Shown here in pieces: positions 47,947 to 56,045 of a stretch of DNA of 64,000 nucleotides (positions are counted from its first letter, which is position 1; every line of letters begins with the position of its first letter). The notes under the pieces were generated by a model, which worked only from the letters and a program-made list of their open reading frames with translations, was not told the origin of the DNA and ran no database searches. Position numbers and translations under genes: made by a program. This DNA is from Onishia taeanensis. GTDB taxonomy: Bacteria > Pseudomonadota > Gammaproteobacteria > Pseudomonadales > Halomonadaceae. The stretch is taken from positions 124,001-188,000 of the forward strand of contig NZ_QLSX01000009.1 of NCBI RefSeq assembly GCF_003268885.1. The letters are read 5' to 3'.

Positions 47947-49398
47947 TCAGCTGCTCACCACGCCCCGGTCGCTCTGTTTCCTCATCAGCAGGTAGTAGAA
48001 GCCTCCGCCCAGGGCAGCGCCAATCAGCCAGGCGTAGCCGCCCAGCGCTTCCAGGGGCGGCACCCAGACCGAGGAAACGGAGAACAGCGCGGCCAGGCCG
48101 AACGCTACCAGGGCACGCCGATTCCAGCCCTTCACGTAATGATAGGCGCCGTCGGGATCGCTCGAGAACATGTCCTGAATATCCAGCCGCTGTCGCTTCA
48201 CCAGGTAATAGTCGACCACGATGATGCCGTAGAAGGGCGCGATCACGGCGCCGAGCGCATTGACGAAGCCAGCGATGCCAATCTGGCTGATCACGGCGAC
48301 CCACAGGGCACCGACGAAGAAGGCGATCACGGCCGTGATCAGCCCGCCGATGCGAAAGCTGATCCTGCGCGGGAAGAGGTTGGCCAGGTCATAGGCCGGC
48401 GGAATGAAATTGGCCACCAGGTTGATGCCGACGGTAGCGGCGAAGAAGGTGATGGCGGCGAGAAGGGTCAGCGGCAGCGAGTCGACCCGCTCGATAATCT
48501 CAGAGGGGTTGGTCAGGGGCTCGCCGAACAGCACAAGAGTGCCGGCGGTGATGATCAGAGCGATAAAGGAGAAGATTGCCACGTTGAGCGGCAGTCCCAG
48601 CAGGTTGCCAAGCTTCATGTCGCGCTCGCTTCTGACAAAGCGCGAAAAGTCGCCGAAGTTGATCACCACCGCGGCGAAGTAGGCGATCATGGTGCCGGTG
48701 ATCGTCAAAAAGGCGCCTATAGCGCTGCCCTGATAGTCGCTGCTGGCGCTGAAGACAGTGCCGATGGCGGGCAGCAGGTCGCTGCCGGCCTGAAACCAGA
48801 CCACCAGCATCAGCACTACCATGACGCCATAGACCAGTGGTCCCGCCCAGTTGAGGAAGTGCTTGATCTTGTCGATGCCCTGCCAGAACAGGGCGATCTG
48901 GAAGAGCCAGACGATCACGAACGACAGCCAGCCGATGGCCGACATGCCTAGCCACTGCCCGCCTGGATCGCCGAACAGCGCCGTCAGCAGCAGCATCAGC
49001 GCCGTCGACGCGAAGTAGGTCTGCACCCCGTACCAGAAGATGCCGATGATGGCTCGCAGCATGGCCGGCAGGTTGGCGCCGCGGACGCCCATGCTGGCGC
49101 GGACCATCACCGGAAAAGGGATGCCGTATTTGACGCTGGGTCTGCCGCTCAGGTTGACCAGCCACATCACCACGAAGCCGGAAAGAATGATCGCCGCCAT
49201 CACTGCCCAGCCGTTGAGGCCATAGGAGATGAACAGCGAGGCGGCCAGGGTATAGCCGAACAGACTCTGGATGTCGTTCGCCCACACATTGAATATCTCG
49301 AACCAGCCCCAGCTGCGCTTGCTCTTTGGCAGAGGGGCAAGGTCATCGTTGAAGAGCGTCCGGTCGATACGCCGGATGTTCAGTTCTGGATCGGTCAT
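47947..49398 (-). CDS. NCS1-family permease, allantoin/hydantoin type
   Basis: Nucleobase:cation symporter-1 transporter of 483 residues with about 12 membrane helices. The segment FEIFNVWANDIQSLFGYTLA (about 33-52) and WYGVQTYFASTALMLLLTAL resemble Mhp1 and PucI, which carry hydantoins and allantoin; FGDFSRFVRSERDMKLGNLL is the conserved loop after helix 6. The context of urate and allantoin enzymes plus a hydantoin-type racemase supports allantoin or a related ureide as substrate. It is read together with, and 58 bp downstream of, a second NCS1 permease. Confidence 0.87.
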   Translation of the reverse strand: MTDPELNIRRIDRTLFNDDLAPLPKSKRSWGWFEIFNVWANDIQSLFGYTLAASLFISYGLNGWAVMAAIILSGFVVMWLVNLSGRPSVKYGIPFPVMVRASMGVRGANLPAMLRAIIGIFWYGVQTYFASTALMLLLTALFGDPGGQWLGMSAIGWLSFVIVWLFQIALFWQGIDKIKHFLNWAGPLVYGVMVVLMLVVWFQAGSDLLPAIGTVFSASSDYQGSAIGAFLTITGTMIAYFAAVVINFGDFSRFVRSERDMKLGNLLGLPLNVAIFSFIALIITAGTLVLFGEPLTNPSEIIERVDSLPLTLLAAITFFAATVGINLVANFIPPAYDLANLFPRRISFRIGGLITAVIAFFVGALWVAVISQIGIAGFVNALGAVIAPFYGIIVVDYYLVKRQRLDIQDMFSSDPDGAYHYVKGWNRRALVAFGLAALFSVSSVWVPPLEALGGYAWLIGAALGGGFYYLLMRKQSDRGVVSS

Positions 49399-49456
49399 GA
49401 TGAAGGCCCGTTGGAATTGTTGTTCAGGAAAGGCGCTCCGTTGCGGAGAGCCCTCT

Positions 49457-50884
49457 TCAGGAGGGTGTTGTTACCCTCCATGTCGTTAACCTTGATGTCA
49501 TGACCTTAGCTGCAGAAACGCTGGCAGGGGACCAGTACTTCATCAGCAGGAAGTAGGTCAGGCCGGCAGGCACCAGGCTCGCGTACCAGGAGACGGAGGC
49601 GATGTTCAGGGCAACCACGGCGCCTACGGCCGTGGCGATCAGGGCGGCATAGTTGGTGCCGCGATAGGGCCCCTGTTCGTCATACAGCTTGGCAAGATCC
49701 AGGGTGCGGCGCCGGATCAAATAGTAGTCCACCACCAGGATGGCGAAGATCGGCCCCAGAAAGGCGGAGTAGGTCTGTACAAAGACCTGCAGGCCGGCGG
49801 CGGAATCATCCTTGACCAGTTCCCACGGGAAGGTGGCAAAGGCCAGCAGACCGACAATCACCGTGGCGGTGCGGAATTTAAGCTTGAAGGTATCCATCAG
49901 CACATAGGTCGGCGGCACCACATTATTGAGCACGTTGGTAGTGACCTGGGCAAAGGCGATGAATAGCAGGGTGGTCATCAGCAGCGGCGTGTTGTCTACC
50001 GCATTGGCGAACACCTGGATGGGGTCGGCGACACCGGTCGCCTCGGACACCATATAGCCGATCAGCCCCATGAACAGGGTGCAGGGCAATATCGACATGG
50101 CGTAGATGGTGGTCAGCAGCCCCGCCCCGGTGCCTTCCTTGTGCTCGCGGGCATAGTCGCTGACGTTGAGCATCATGGTGCTGTAGATACCCAGGAAGAG
50201 CATGGTGGCGCCCCAGAAGGGCATGCCCCAGGAGCCTTCGGTGCTCAGCATGCTGGCAGACAGCTCGTCGCCATAGCGCTGGACGGTGCTGTAAAACATG
50301 TAGACCAGCGCGACTAGAATGAAGGCGCTGCCGATGTTTTCCAGCCACTTGATGCCCTGGAAGCCCAGCACCGACAGGGCGATCTGCAACGACTGAAAGG
50401 CGATGAAGAAGAAGACCAGGTTGTCGAAGCCGAACAGGGTCGCCGAGACCATATTCAGGGCGCCGGCCCCGATCCAGCTCTGGAAGCCGTACCAGACGAT
50501 GGCGGGCACGGCGCGAACCAGGCCCGGCAGCCGGGTGCCGCTGAAGCCGAAGGCACTGCGCGCCTGAACCATGAAGGGAATGCCGTACTTGTAGCCGGCC
50601 GCGCCGTTCAGGGCCAGCGCGATGCCGATCACGAAGCAGCCGATGGCGATCGCAAGCGTAGCCTGGACCAGGTTCAGCGTGCCGACCACGCTGGAGCCCA
50701 TGGTGAAGGTGCCAATCGACACGCAGCCGCCGAACCAGGCCAGCAGATAGGAGGTGCGGCCCATGATGCGCGTCTTCTGAGGCGCCAGGGATTCGTCGCC
50801 TATCGCTTTGGCGGATGTGGGGTGTGACATGTCGTGGGGTGCAGTGGCCGAAGTGGCCTGGGCCCGCAGGGGCTCATGACTCAT
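49457..50884 (-). CDS. NCS1-family permease, purine/cytosine type
   Basis: Second NCS1 transporter, 475 residues, about 12 helices. It has a polar 40-residue N-terminal tail, then TSYLLAWFGGCVSIGTFTMG, YKYGIPFMVQARSAFGFSG, IVWYGFQSWIGAGALNMVSA and LNVSDYAREHKEG. It is clearly different in sequence from the neighbour, nearer the CodB/cytosine-purine side. Paired permeases suggest two purine-derived substrates. The 178-bp gap upstream has an AT-rich patch (about 50970-50984) where its promoter may lie. Confidence 0.85.
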   Translation of the reverse strand: MSHEPLRAQATSATAPHDMSHPTSAKAIGDESLAPQKTRIMGRTSYLLAWFGGCVSIGTFTMGSSVVGTLNLVQATLAIAIGCFVIGIALALNGAAGYKYGIPFMVQARSAFGFSGTRLPGLVRAVPAIVWYGFQSWIGAGALNMVSATLFGFDNLVFFFIAFQSLQIALSVLGFQGIKWLENIGSAFILVALVYMFYSTVQRYGDELSASMLSTEGSWGMPFWGATMLFLGIYSTMMLNVSDYAREHKEGTGAGLLTTIYAMSILPCTLFMGLIGYMVSEATGVADPIQVFANAVDNTPLLMTTLLFIAFAQVTTNVLNNVVPPTYVLMDTFKLKFRTATVIVGLLAFATFPWELVKDDSAAGLQVFVQTYSAFLGPIFAILVVDYYLIRRRTLDLAKLYDEQGPYRGTNYAALIATAVGAVVALNIASVSWYASLVPAGLTYFLLMKYWSPASVSAAKVMTSRLTTWRVTTPS

Positions 50885-51062
50885 GGTGTTGTCCTCGCAA
50901 GAAGGTGATCACTGTTGTTGTTGTTCCGGCCGCTGGGCCGGGGTAACTCTTGCGGCGTGCTACTCGGGTTATATTTTTTTATGTGTTGCTATCTCTGGTG
51001 CTGACGGTCTTGCACGGGCTCGTTGTTGTTCGGCCCTAATGGCTGATGTCACTCGCTTGGGG

Positions 51063-51806
51063 TCATGTGAGAGTCATGTGAGACAGGTGTTCGAAGCGCC
51101 CGGTGAAGGCTTTGGGACGCGGGAAGGCCAGATCGCCGAACTTGCTGGTGCCCAGCCCCAGCCCCACCAGGGCCTCGGTGAGCTTGACCGCAGCGGTCAC
51201 GCCCTCGACTACCGGCAGGCCGACGGCTTCGCTGATCTCGCCGGTTAGATCGGCCATGCCCCCGCAGCCCAGCACGATGGCGCCGATGCCGTCTTCGTCA
51301 CGGGCACGTCGACACTCGTCGATGATGCGCGACAGCGCGGCCTCGCCCTGTTCTTCCAGGTCCAGCACCGGAATCTCCGCGGCTCTCACCCGCCGGCAGT
51401 GGTGGCGGAAGCCATAGCTCTCCAGGAGATGCTCGGCGATGATGCCGGTGCGCCCCAGGGTGGTGACGATGGAGAAGCGGGTGCTGATCAGCGAGGCCAT
51501 GTGAAAGGCCGCCTCGGCGATGCCGATGACCGGGGCCCGTGTCAGCTCACGAGCGGCCAGCAGCCCCGGGTCACCGAAGCAGGCGATGATGTAGGCATCG
51601 ACCTGCTCGCGCTCGCCGGCCATCACCTCCTCGAGCACGCCGACGGCGCTGATGGCTTCATCGAAGTGGCTCTCGATGGAAACCGGGCCACTCTCTGGGG
51701 TCGTGGCCATGATGTGGGTGCCCGGCGAGGCGATACGCGAGGCCGCCTCGCCGATGGTGGCGGTCATGGTCGCCGTGGTATTGGGGTTGATGACGCGAAT
51801 CCGCAT
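51063..51806 (-). CDS. Asp/Glu/hydantoin racemase family protein, probable allantoin racemase
   Basis: A 247-residue cofactor-independent racemase. MRIRVINPNTTATMTATIGE is the family start; the two catalytic cysteines are in AYIIACFGDPGLLAARELTR (near residue 76) and AIVLGCGGMADLTGEI (near residue 181). HpxA-type allantoin racemases and hydantoin racemases share these features. UraD makes (S)-allantoin, so an allantoin racemase would let either enantiomer enter hydrolysis by PuuE. Three 13-bp tandem repeats lie just upstream, followed by a TTTTGTATACAAAA palindrome. Confidence 0.85.
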   Translation of the reverse strand: MRIRVINPNTTATMTATIGEAASRIASPGTHIMATTPESGPVSIESHFDEAISAVGVLEEVMAGEREQVDAYIIACFGDPGLLAARELTRAPVIGIAEAAFHMASLISTRFSIVTTLGRTGIIAEHLLESYGFRHHCRRVRAAEIPVLDLEEQGEAALSRIIDECRRARDEDGIGAIVLGCGGMADLTGEISEAVGLPVVEGVTAAVKLTEALVGLGLGTSKFGDLAFPRPKAFTGRFEHLSHMTLT

Positions 51807-51826
51807 CGTGAAACGACTCCTGATAG

Positions 51827-51865
51827 GTCTTGAGAGCGTGTCTTGAGAACGTGTCTTGAGAGCGT
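51827..51865. repeat. Three tandem 13-bp repeats upstream of the racemase gene
   Basis: GTCTTGAGAGCGT, GTCTTGAGAACGT and GTCTTGAGAGCGT are contiguous; copies one and three are identical and copy two differs by one base. They start 21 bp before the racemase ATG and so lie in its leader. Confidence 0.9.
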
Positions 51866-51938
51866 TCGGTTGAGAAAGAGGCTCGAGTGGATGCGGCTTG
51901 TCTGGCGTTGGACCGGTGTTTCACCAGCAAGCAATATA

Positions 51939-51952
51939 TTTTGTATACAAAA
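51939..51952. promoter_or_regulatory. Candidate GntR operator, perfect 14-bp palindrome
   Basis: TTTTGTATACAAAA, the cleanest copy of the island motif, 133 bp before the racemase start. Confidence 0.7.
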
Positions 51953-52181
51953 ACCTAGGCGAAATTTTTCCGGGATGCAAGCAGGAGGGCCTAGCCAACG
52001 GCTGTCGCAGGTGCCCTGTCGGCGTCGAGAAGTTAAGACTTTTTTCTGCTATGGCAGTGTGTTGGCCTCTATATCGAGGTGGTGGTTGGATTGGTTTTTT
52101 CGAGTACAGAGCGTGATGCGGTAAGCGAGAGCGGGCCAGCCTGTTCTCCGCATCGCATTTTGGGGCAGGCTTGCAGAATGA

Positions 52182-52213
52182 ATGGATACAATTCATTTTG
52201 TTATTGTATCCAT
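52182..52213. promoter_or_regulatory. Candidate operator pair upstream of puuE
   Basis: ATGGATACAAT and ATTGTATCCAT are a perfect 11-bp inverted repeat separated by 10 bp. The halves contain the same ATTGTAT/ATACAAT core as the other island sites. It lies 92 bp before puuE. Confidence 0.65.
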
Positions 52214-52304
52214 GGGTCTTCGTGTCGCTGCTGCGCCTCTGGCCGCTAGCTGACACCAGCGCACTGACAACGGACACTGGCATTAGAACAACAGGAACTC
52301 TGCG

Positions 52305-53234
52305 ATGAATTCACCCGCGCATGACGGCTATCCCCGCGATCTGATCGGCTACGGCCGCACGCCGCCCCAGGCCAACTGGCCCGGGCGGGCCCGAATCGCC
52401 GTGCAGTTCGTGCTCAATTACGAAGAGGGTGCCGAGAGCTGTGTGCTGCACGGCGACAGCCACTCCGAACAGTTTCTCTCCGAAATCGCCGGCGCCGAGG
52501 CCTACCCTGATCGCCATCTGAGCATGGAGTCGATCTACGAATACGGCTCTCGGGCCGGCGTGTGGCGGGTGCTTCGCGAGTTCGAGCGCCGCGGCCTGCC
52601 GCTGACCGTGTTCGGCGTCGCCATGGCGCTGCAGCGCCACCCTGACGTGGCGCAGGCGTTCAAGGAGCTTGGCCATGAGGTGGCCTGTCATGGCTATCGC
52701 TGGATTCACTATCAGAACGTGCCCGAAGCGGTCGAGCGCGATCACCTAGAGCGCGCGCTTTCGATCTTCGAGTCGCTCTACGGTGAGCTGCCCCTGGGCT
52801 GGTACACCGGCCGCGACAGCCCCAATACGCGGCGCCTGCTGCTCGATCAGGGCGGTTTTCTCTATGACAGCGACTACTACGGCGATGACCTGCCGTTCTG
52901 GACCGACGCCCAGGACAGCCAGGGGCATGCGCATCGCCACCTGATCGTGCCCTACACGCTGGACACCAACGATATGCGCTTCGCCTCGCCGACCGGTTTC
53001 GACCACGGTGAGCCGTTCTTCCAGTACTTGCGCGACGCCTTCGACGTGCTCTACGCCGAAGGTGCGGAGACGCCGAAGATGCTCTCGATTGGCCTGCATT
53101 GCCGGCTGATCGGCCGTCCCGGGCGGTTTCGCGCGCTGCAGCGTTTCCTCGATCATCTCGAGGCCCATGACCGGGTGTGGATAACCCGGCGTGTGGATAT
53201 CGCACGTCACTGGCAGGCCGAGCATCCGGCCTGA
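52305..53234 (+). CDS. puuE: Allantoinase PuuE (polysaccharide-deacetylase fold)
   Basis: Metal-independent allantoinase of the NodB/CE4 fold that opens allantoin to allantoate. The 309 residues begin with DLIGYGRTPPQANWPGRARI and contain QFVLNYEEGAE, SIYEYGSRAGVWRVLREFER, EVACHGYRWIHYQNVP, GWYTGRDSPNTRRLLLDQGG and LSIGLHCRLIGRPGR. It is followed after 76 bp by the ureidoglycine enzyme and then allA, forming a downstream-pathway operon. Confidence 0.95.
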   Translation: MNSPAHDGYPRDLIGYGRTPPQANWPGRARIAVQFVLNYEEGAESCVLHGDSHSEQFLSEIAGAEAYPDRHLSMESIYEYGSRAGVWRVLREFERRGLPLTVFGVAMALQRHPDVAQAFKELGHEVACHGYRWIHYQNVPEAVERDHLERALSIFESLYGELPLGWYTGRDSPNTRRLLLDQGGFLYDSDYYGDDLPFWTDAQDSQGHAHRHLIVPYTLDTNDMRFASPTGFDHGEPFFQYLRDAFDVLYAEGAETPKMLSIGLHCRLIGRPGRFRALQRFLDHLEAHDRVWITRRVDIARHWQAEHPA

Positions 53235-53310
53235 GCGACGCGGCGAAACATTGCACCACATCACATCAGCGGTCGTCGGGATCGACGACTGCCGCCATCA
53301 AGGTATACCC

Positions 53311-54162
53311 ATGACCCAACGCAACTACTACGCCCCCAAGGGCGGACTGCCCCCGCAAACCCAACTGTTGTCGGATCGGGCGGTGTTTACCGAGGCCTAT
53401 GCGATCATTCCCAAGGGTGTGTTGCGCGATATCGTCGCCAGCTATCTGCCCTTCTGGGAAAAGACCCGACTTTGGGTGCTGTCGCGGCCGATGACCGGTT
53501 TCTCGGAAACCTTTTCCCAGTACATCATGGAAATCGCCCCGGGCGGCGGCAGCGACCGGCCCGAGCTCGACTCCGGCGCCGAGGGCGTGCTGTTCGTGGT
53601 GGAAGGCGAGCTGACGCTGACGCTTGCCGGCGAGACCCATCGCCTGATGCCGGGGGGCTATGCCTTCATTCCGCCGGCGAGCGACTGGCAGGTGCGCAAT
53701 GACGCCACGAGCGAGGTGCGCTTTCACTGGATTCGCAAGGCTTATGAAGCCGTTGAAGGCATCGAACCGCCGGCCGCCTTCGTCACCAACGAACAGGACA
53801 TCGAGCCGACCCCGATGCCGGATACCGACGGCAACTGGGCGACTACGCGCTTCGTCGATCCGAGCGACATGCGCCATGACATGCACGTCAATATCGTCAC
53901 CTTCCAGCCCGGCGGCGTGATTCCCTTCGACGAGACCCATGTGATGGAGCACGGCCTCTACGTGCTCGAGGGCAAGGCCGTTTACCATCTCAACCAGAAC
54001 TGGGTCGAGGTCGAGGCCGGTGACTACATGTGGCTGCGCGCTTTCTGCCCACAGGCGTGCTATGCGGGCGGCCCCGGCCCCTTCCGCTATCTGCTCTACA
54101 AGGACGTCAATCGCCATATGGCGCTGAACGCCTCCGCGGCCTATCGTGGCCTGACACGTTAA
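53311..54162 (+). CDS. (S)-ureidoglycine aminohydrolase (bicupin)
   Basis: Manganese-dependent bicupin releasing ammonia from (S)-ureidoglycine to give (S)-ureidoglycolate. The 283 residues have two cupin barrels: the first with EGVLFVVEGELTLTLAGETH, the second with the metal-binding FDETHVMEHGLYVLEGKAVY (about 208-227) and EVEAGDYMWLRAFCPQACYA. The start at ATG 53311 gives MTQRNYYAPKGGLPPQTQLL, the family N-terminus. The enzyme implies an allantoate amidohydrolase supplying ureidoglycine, but none is encoded here. It precedes allA by 20 bp. Confidence 0.9.
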   Translation: MTQRNYYAPKGGLPPQTQLLSDRAVFTEAYAIIPKGVLRDIVASYLPFWEKTRLWVLSRPMTGFSETFSQYIMEIAPGGGSDRPELDSGAEGVLFVVEGELTLTLAGETHRLMPGGYAFIPPASDWQVRNDATSEVRFHWIRKAYEAVEGIEPPAAFVTNEQDIEPTPMPDTDGNWATTRFVDPSDMRHDMHVNIVTFQPGGVIPFDETHVMEHGLYVLEGKAVYHLNQNWVEVEAGDYMWLRAFCPQACYAGGPGPFRYLLYKDVNRHMALNASAAYRGLTR

Positions 54163-54182
54163 TGCCGGCTGAGGAGATTGCC

Positions 54183-54671
54183 ATGCTCGAGCTGATCGCC
54201 CGTCCTCTGACCCATGAGGCCTTCGCGACCTTCGGCGACGTCATCGATAGCCGCGGGTCGGCGTCTTTTCCCATCAACGCCGGGCGTACCCAGCGCCATC
54301 ATGATCTGGCAAGTGTCGAGCTCCTGGGGGAGGGAGCCCGACCGCTGATCAGCCTGTTCGTCAGCCAGCCGGTCAGCCTGCCGCTGGAAATCGCTCATCT
54401 GGAGCGCCATCCGCTGGGCAGCCAGGCCTTCATGCCGCTGCACGAGGAGCGCTTCCTGATCGTGGTGGCGCCCCCCGGTGACGTCATCGACTCCGGTCAG
54501 GTGTGCGCCTTTGTCACCGATGGTCGCCAGGGCGTGAACTACCACGCCGGCACCTGGCATGCGGTGCAGTCGGTGCTCGAGCACGAGGGGGAGTTTCTGG
54601 TCGTCGACCGGGGCGGCCCCGGCAATAACTGCGACGAGCAGGATCTGCAGGTGCGGGTGAGTCTGTCCTGA
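54183..54671 (+). CDS. allA: Ureidoglycolate lyase
   Basis: Cleaves (S)-ureidoglycolate to glyoxylate and urea, ending allantoin breakdown. The 162 residues carry LTHEAFATFGDVIDSRGSAS, HHDLASVELLGEGARPLISL, LERHPLGSQAFMPLHEERFL and NYHAGTWHAVQSVLEHEGEF, all typical of AllA. ATG at 54183 follows GAGGAG. It is the third gene of puuE-(bicupin)-allA. Urease is not in the window. Confidence 0.95.
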   Translation: MLELIARPLTHEAFATFGDVIDSRGSASFPINAGRTQRHHDLASVELLGEGARPLISLFVSQPVSLPLEIAHLERHPLGSQAFMPLHEERFLIVVAPPGDVIDSGQVCAFVTDGRQGVNYHAGTWHAVQSVLEHEGEFLVVDRGGPGNNCDEQDLQVRVSLS

Positions 54672-54808
54672 AGGTGAAGGTTATGATGGGCTTGGGCTGA
54701 GGGCTGCCGTCTGGCCCTTCTCTGGCCGTCATCGGCGCTCCTGGGGCATGATGGCGTTTCCTCAAATGCCTTTTTTACTGGCCCTGTTCATAAGCCCGAG
54801 GAGTCTCC

Positions 54809-56023
54809 ATGCGCACCGACAAGGGCACCATCGAGACCGGCCCGAGCCTGCTGGGCGGCGTCAGCCTGCCTGCCGCAGCGGTCTTCGAGCCGGCGCTTGC
54901 CCATAACCTTGCCTGGATGCAGGCCTTCGCCGATGCCCATGGAGCGCGGCTCGCTCCCCACGGCAAGACCACCATGACCCCGGCGCTCTTCAAGCGTCAG
55001 CTCGAGGCTGGCGCCTGGGGCATCACGCTTGCCACCGCCCCCCAGTGTCGTGCCGCCTTCGCTGCGGGCGTCACGCGGCTTGTGATGGCCAATCAGTTGA
55101 TTGGCGAACCCAACATGGCGATCATCGCTGATCTGATCGAGCAAGGCGCCGAGGTCTACTGCGTGGTCGACAGCGCCGCCAATGTCGCGCACCTGGGGCG
55201 CTACTTCGCGGCGCGTGGCCTGCGTCTCAATGTGCTGATCGAGCTGGGCGTGGCGGGCGGGCGCTGTGGCTGTCGTGACCGGGAGCAGGTGCTGACGCTG
55301 GCCGCGCGAATCCACGATGAGTCGGCGCTGGTGCTGGCCGGGCTCGAGGGCTATGAAGGGGTGGTGAAGGCTGACGACGGCGAGCCGGCGGCGGCGATCC
55401 GTGCCTACGCCTGGCACATGGTCGAGGCCGCCCGGGCGCTTGAGCATGCTGACCTGATCAAGGCCGAGACGGCGCTGATCACCGCCTCAGGCTCGGCCTG
55501 GTACGACCTGATCGCCGAGGTCTTTCACGAGGCCTCACTCGGTGCGCGCTTCGTGCCGGTGCTGCGCCCCGGCTGCTATGTGGTGCATGACCACGGCATC
55601 TACCGCGAGGCGCAGCGCGGCATGCTCAAGCGCCAGCCGACGATCAAGCAGGGCCTTTGGCCGGCGCTTGAGGTCTTCGCTCAGGTGCAGTCGCTGCCGG
55701 AGCCGGGGCTCGCCGTGGTAGCCATGGGCAAGCGCGATATCGGCGCCGACCAGCTGCCGGAGCCCCTGCGTCGCTATCGGGAGGGTGGCCGTGCCGAGCA
55801 GACGCTGTCGGTGGCCGGCTGGGAGGTCGTCAAGCTGATGGATCAGCATGCCTTCGTGCGGCTGCCCGCCGCAGCCGTTGGGAATGGCGGGGACGAGGTG
55901 CGTATCGGCGACATTATCGCCTTCGGTGCCTCCCACCCCTGCCTGACCTTCGACAAGTGGCGCCGCGTTTGCCGGGTCGACGCGGCGCTTACCGTTATCG
56001 AAGAGATGCCGACCTGTTTCTAG
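54809..56023 (+). CDS. DSD1-family PLP enzyme (D-threonine aldolase / D-serine dehydratase-like)
   Basis: Fold III PLP enzyme of 404 residues with an alanine-racemase-type N-terminal barrel (about 20-260) and the DSD1 C-terminal domain (about 290-395). The PLP lysine is in RLAPHGKTTMTPALFKRQLE near residue 53. The C-terminal metal-binding motif is IAFGASHPCLTFDKWR, with the His and Cys used by D-serine dehydratase-like enzymes. Family members act on D-serine, D-threonine or beta-hydroxyaspartate. Placed after the glyoxylate-producing steps, an aldolase handling glycine and glyoxylate is possible, but substrate is not readable from sequence. Confidence 0.82.
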   Translation: MRTDKGTIETGPSLLGGVSLPAAAVFEPALAHNLAWMQAFADAHGARLAPHGKTTMTPALFKRQLEAGAWGITLATAPQCRAAFAAGVTRLVMANQLIGEPNMAIIADLIEQGAEVYCVVDSAANVAHLGRYFAARGLRLNVLIELGVAGGRCGCRDREQVLTLAARIHDESALVLAGLEGYEGVVKADDGEPAAAIRAYAWHMVEAARALEHADLIKAETALITASGSAWYDLIAEVFHEASLGARFVPVLRPGCYVVHDHGIYREAQRGMLKRQPTIKQGLWPALEVFAQVQSLPEPGLAVVAMGKRDIGADQLPEPLRRYREGGRAEQTLSVAGWEVVKLMDQHAFVRLPAAAVGNGGDEVRIGDIIAFGASHPCLTFDKWRRVCRVDAALTVIEEMPTCF

Positions 56024-56045
56024 GTCGGCGTGCCGGGGCTTGGCG

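Larger units (their letters stand above)
51807..52304. other. 498-bp divergent regulatory region of racemase and puuE
   Basis: Holds the tandem repeats (51827-51865), the palindrome at 51939-51952 and the inverted repeat at 52182-52213, all listed separately. The middle (51966-52180) has no recognisable gene; AT content is higher than in the flanking genes. Confidence 0.6.
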
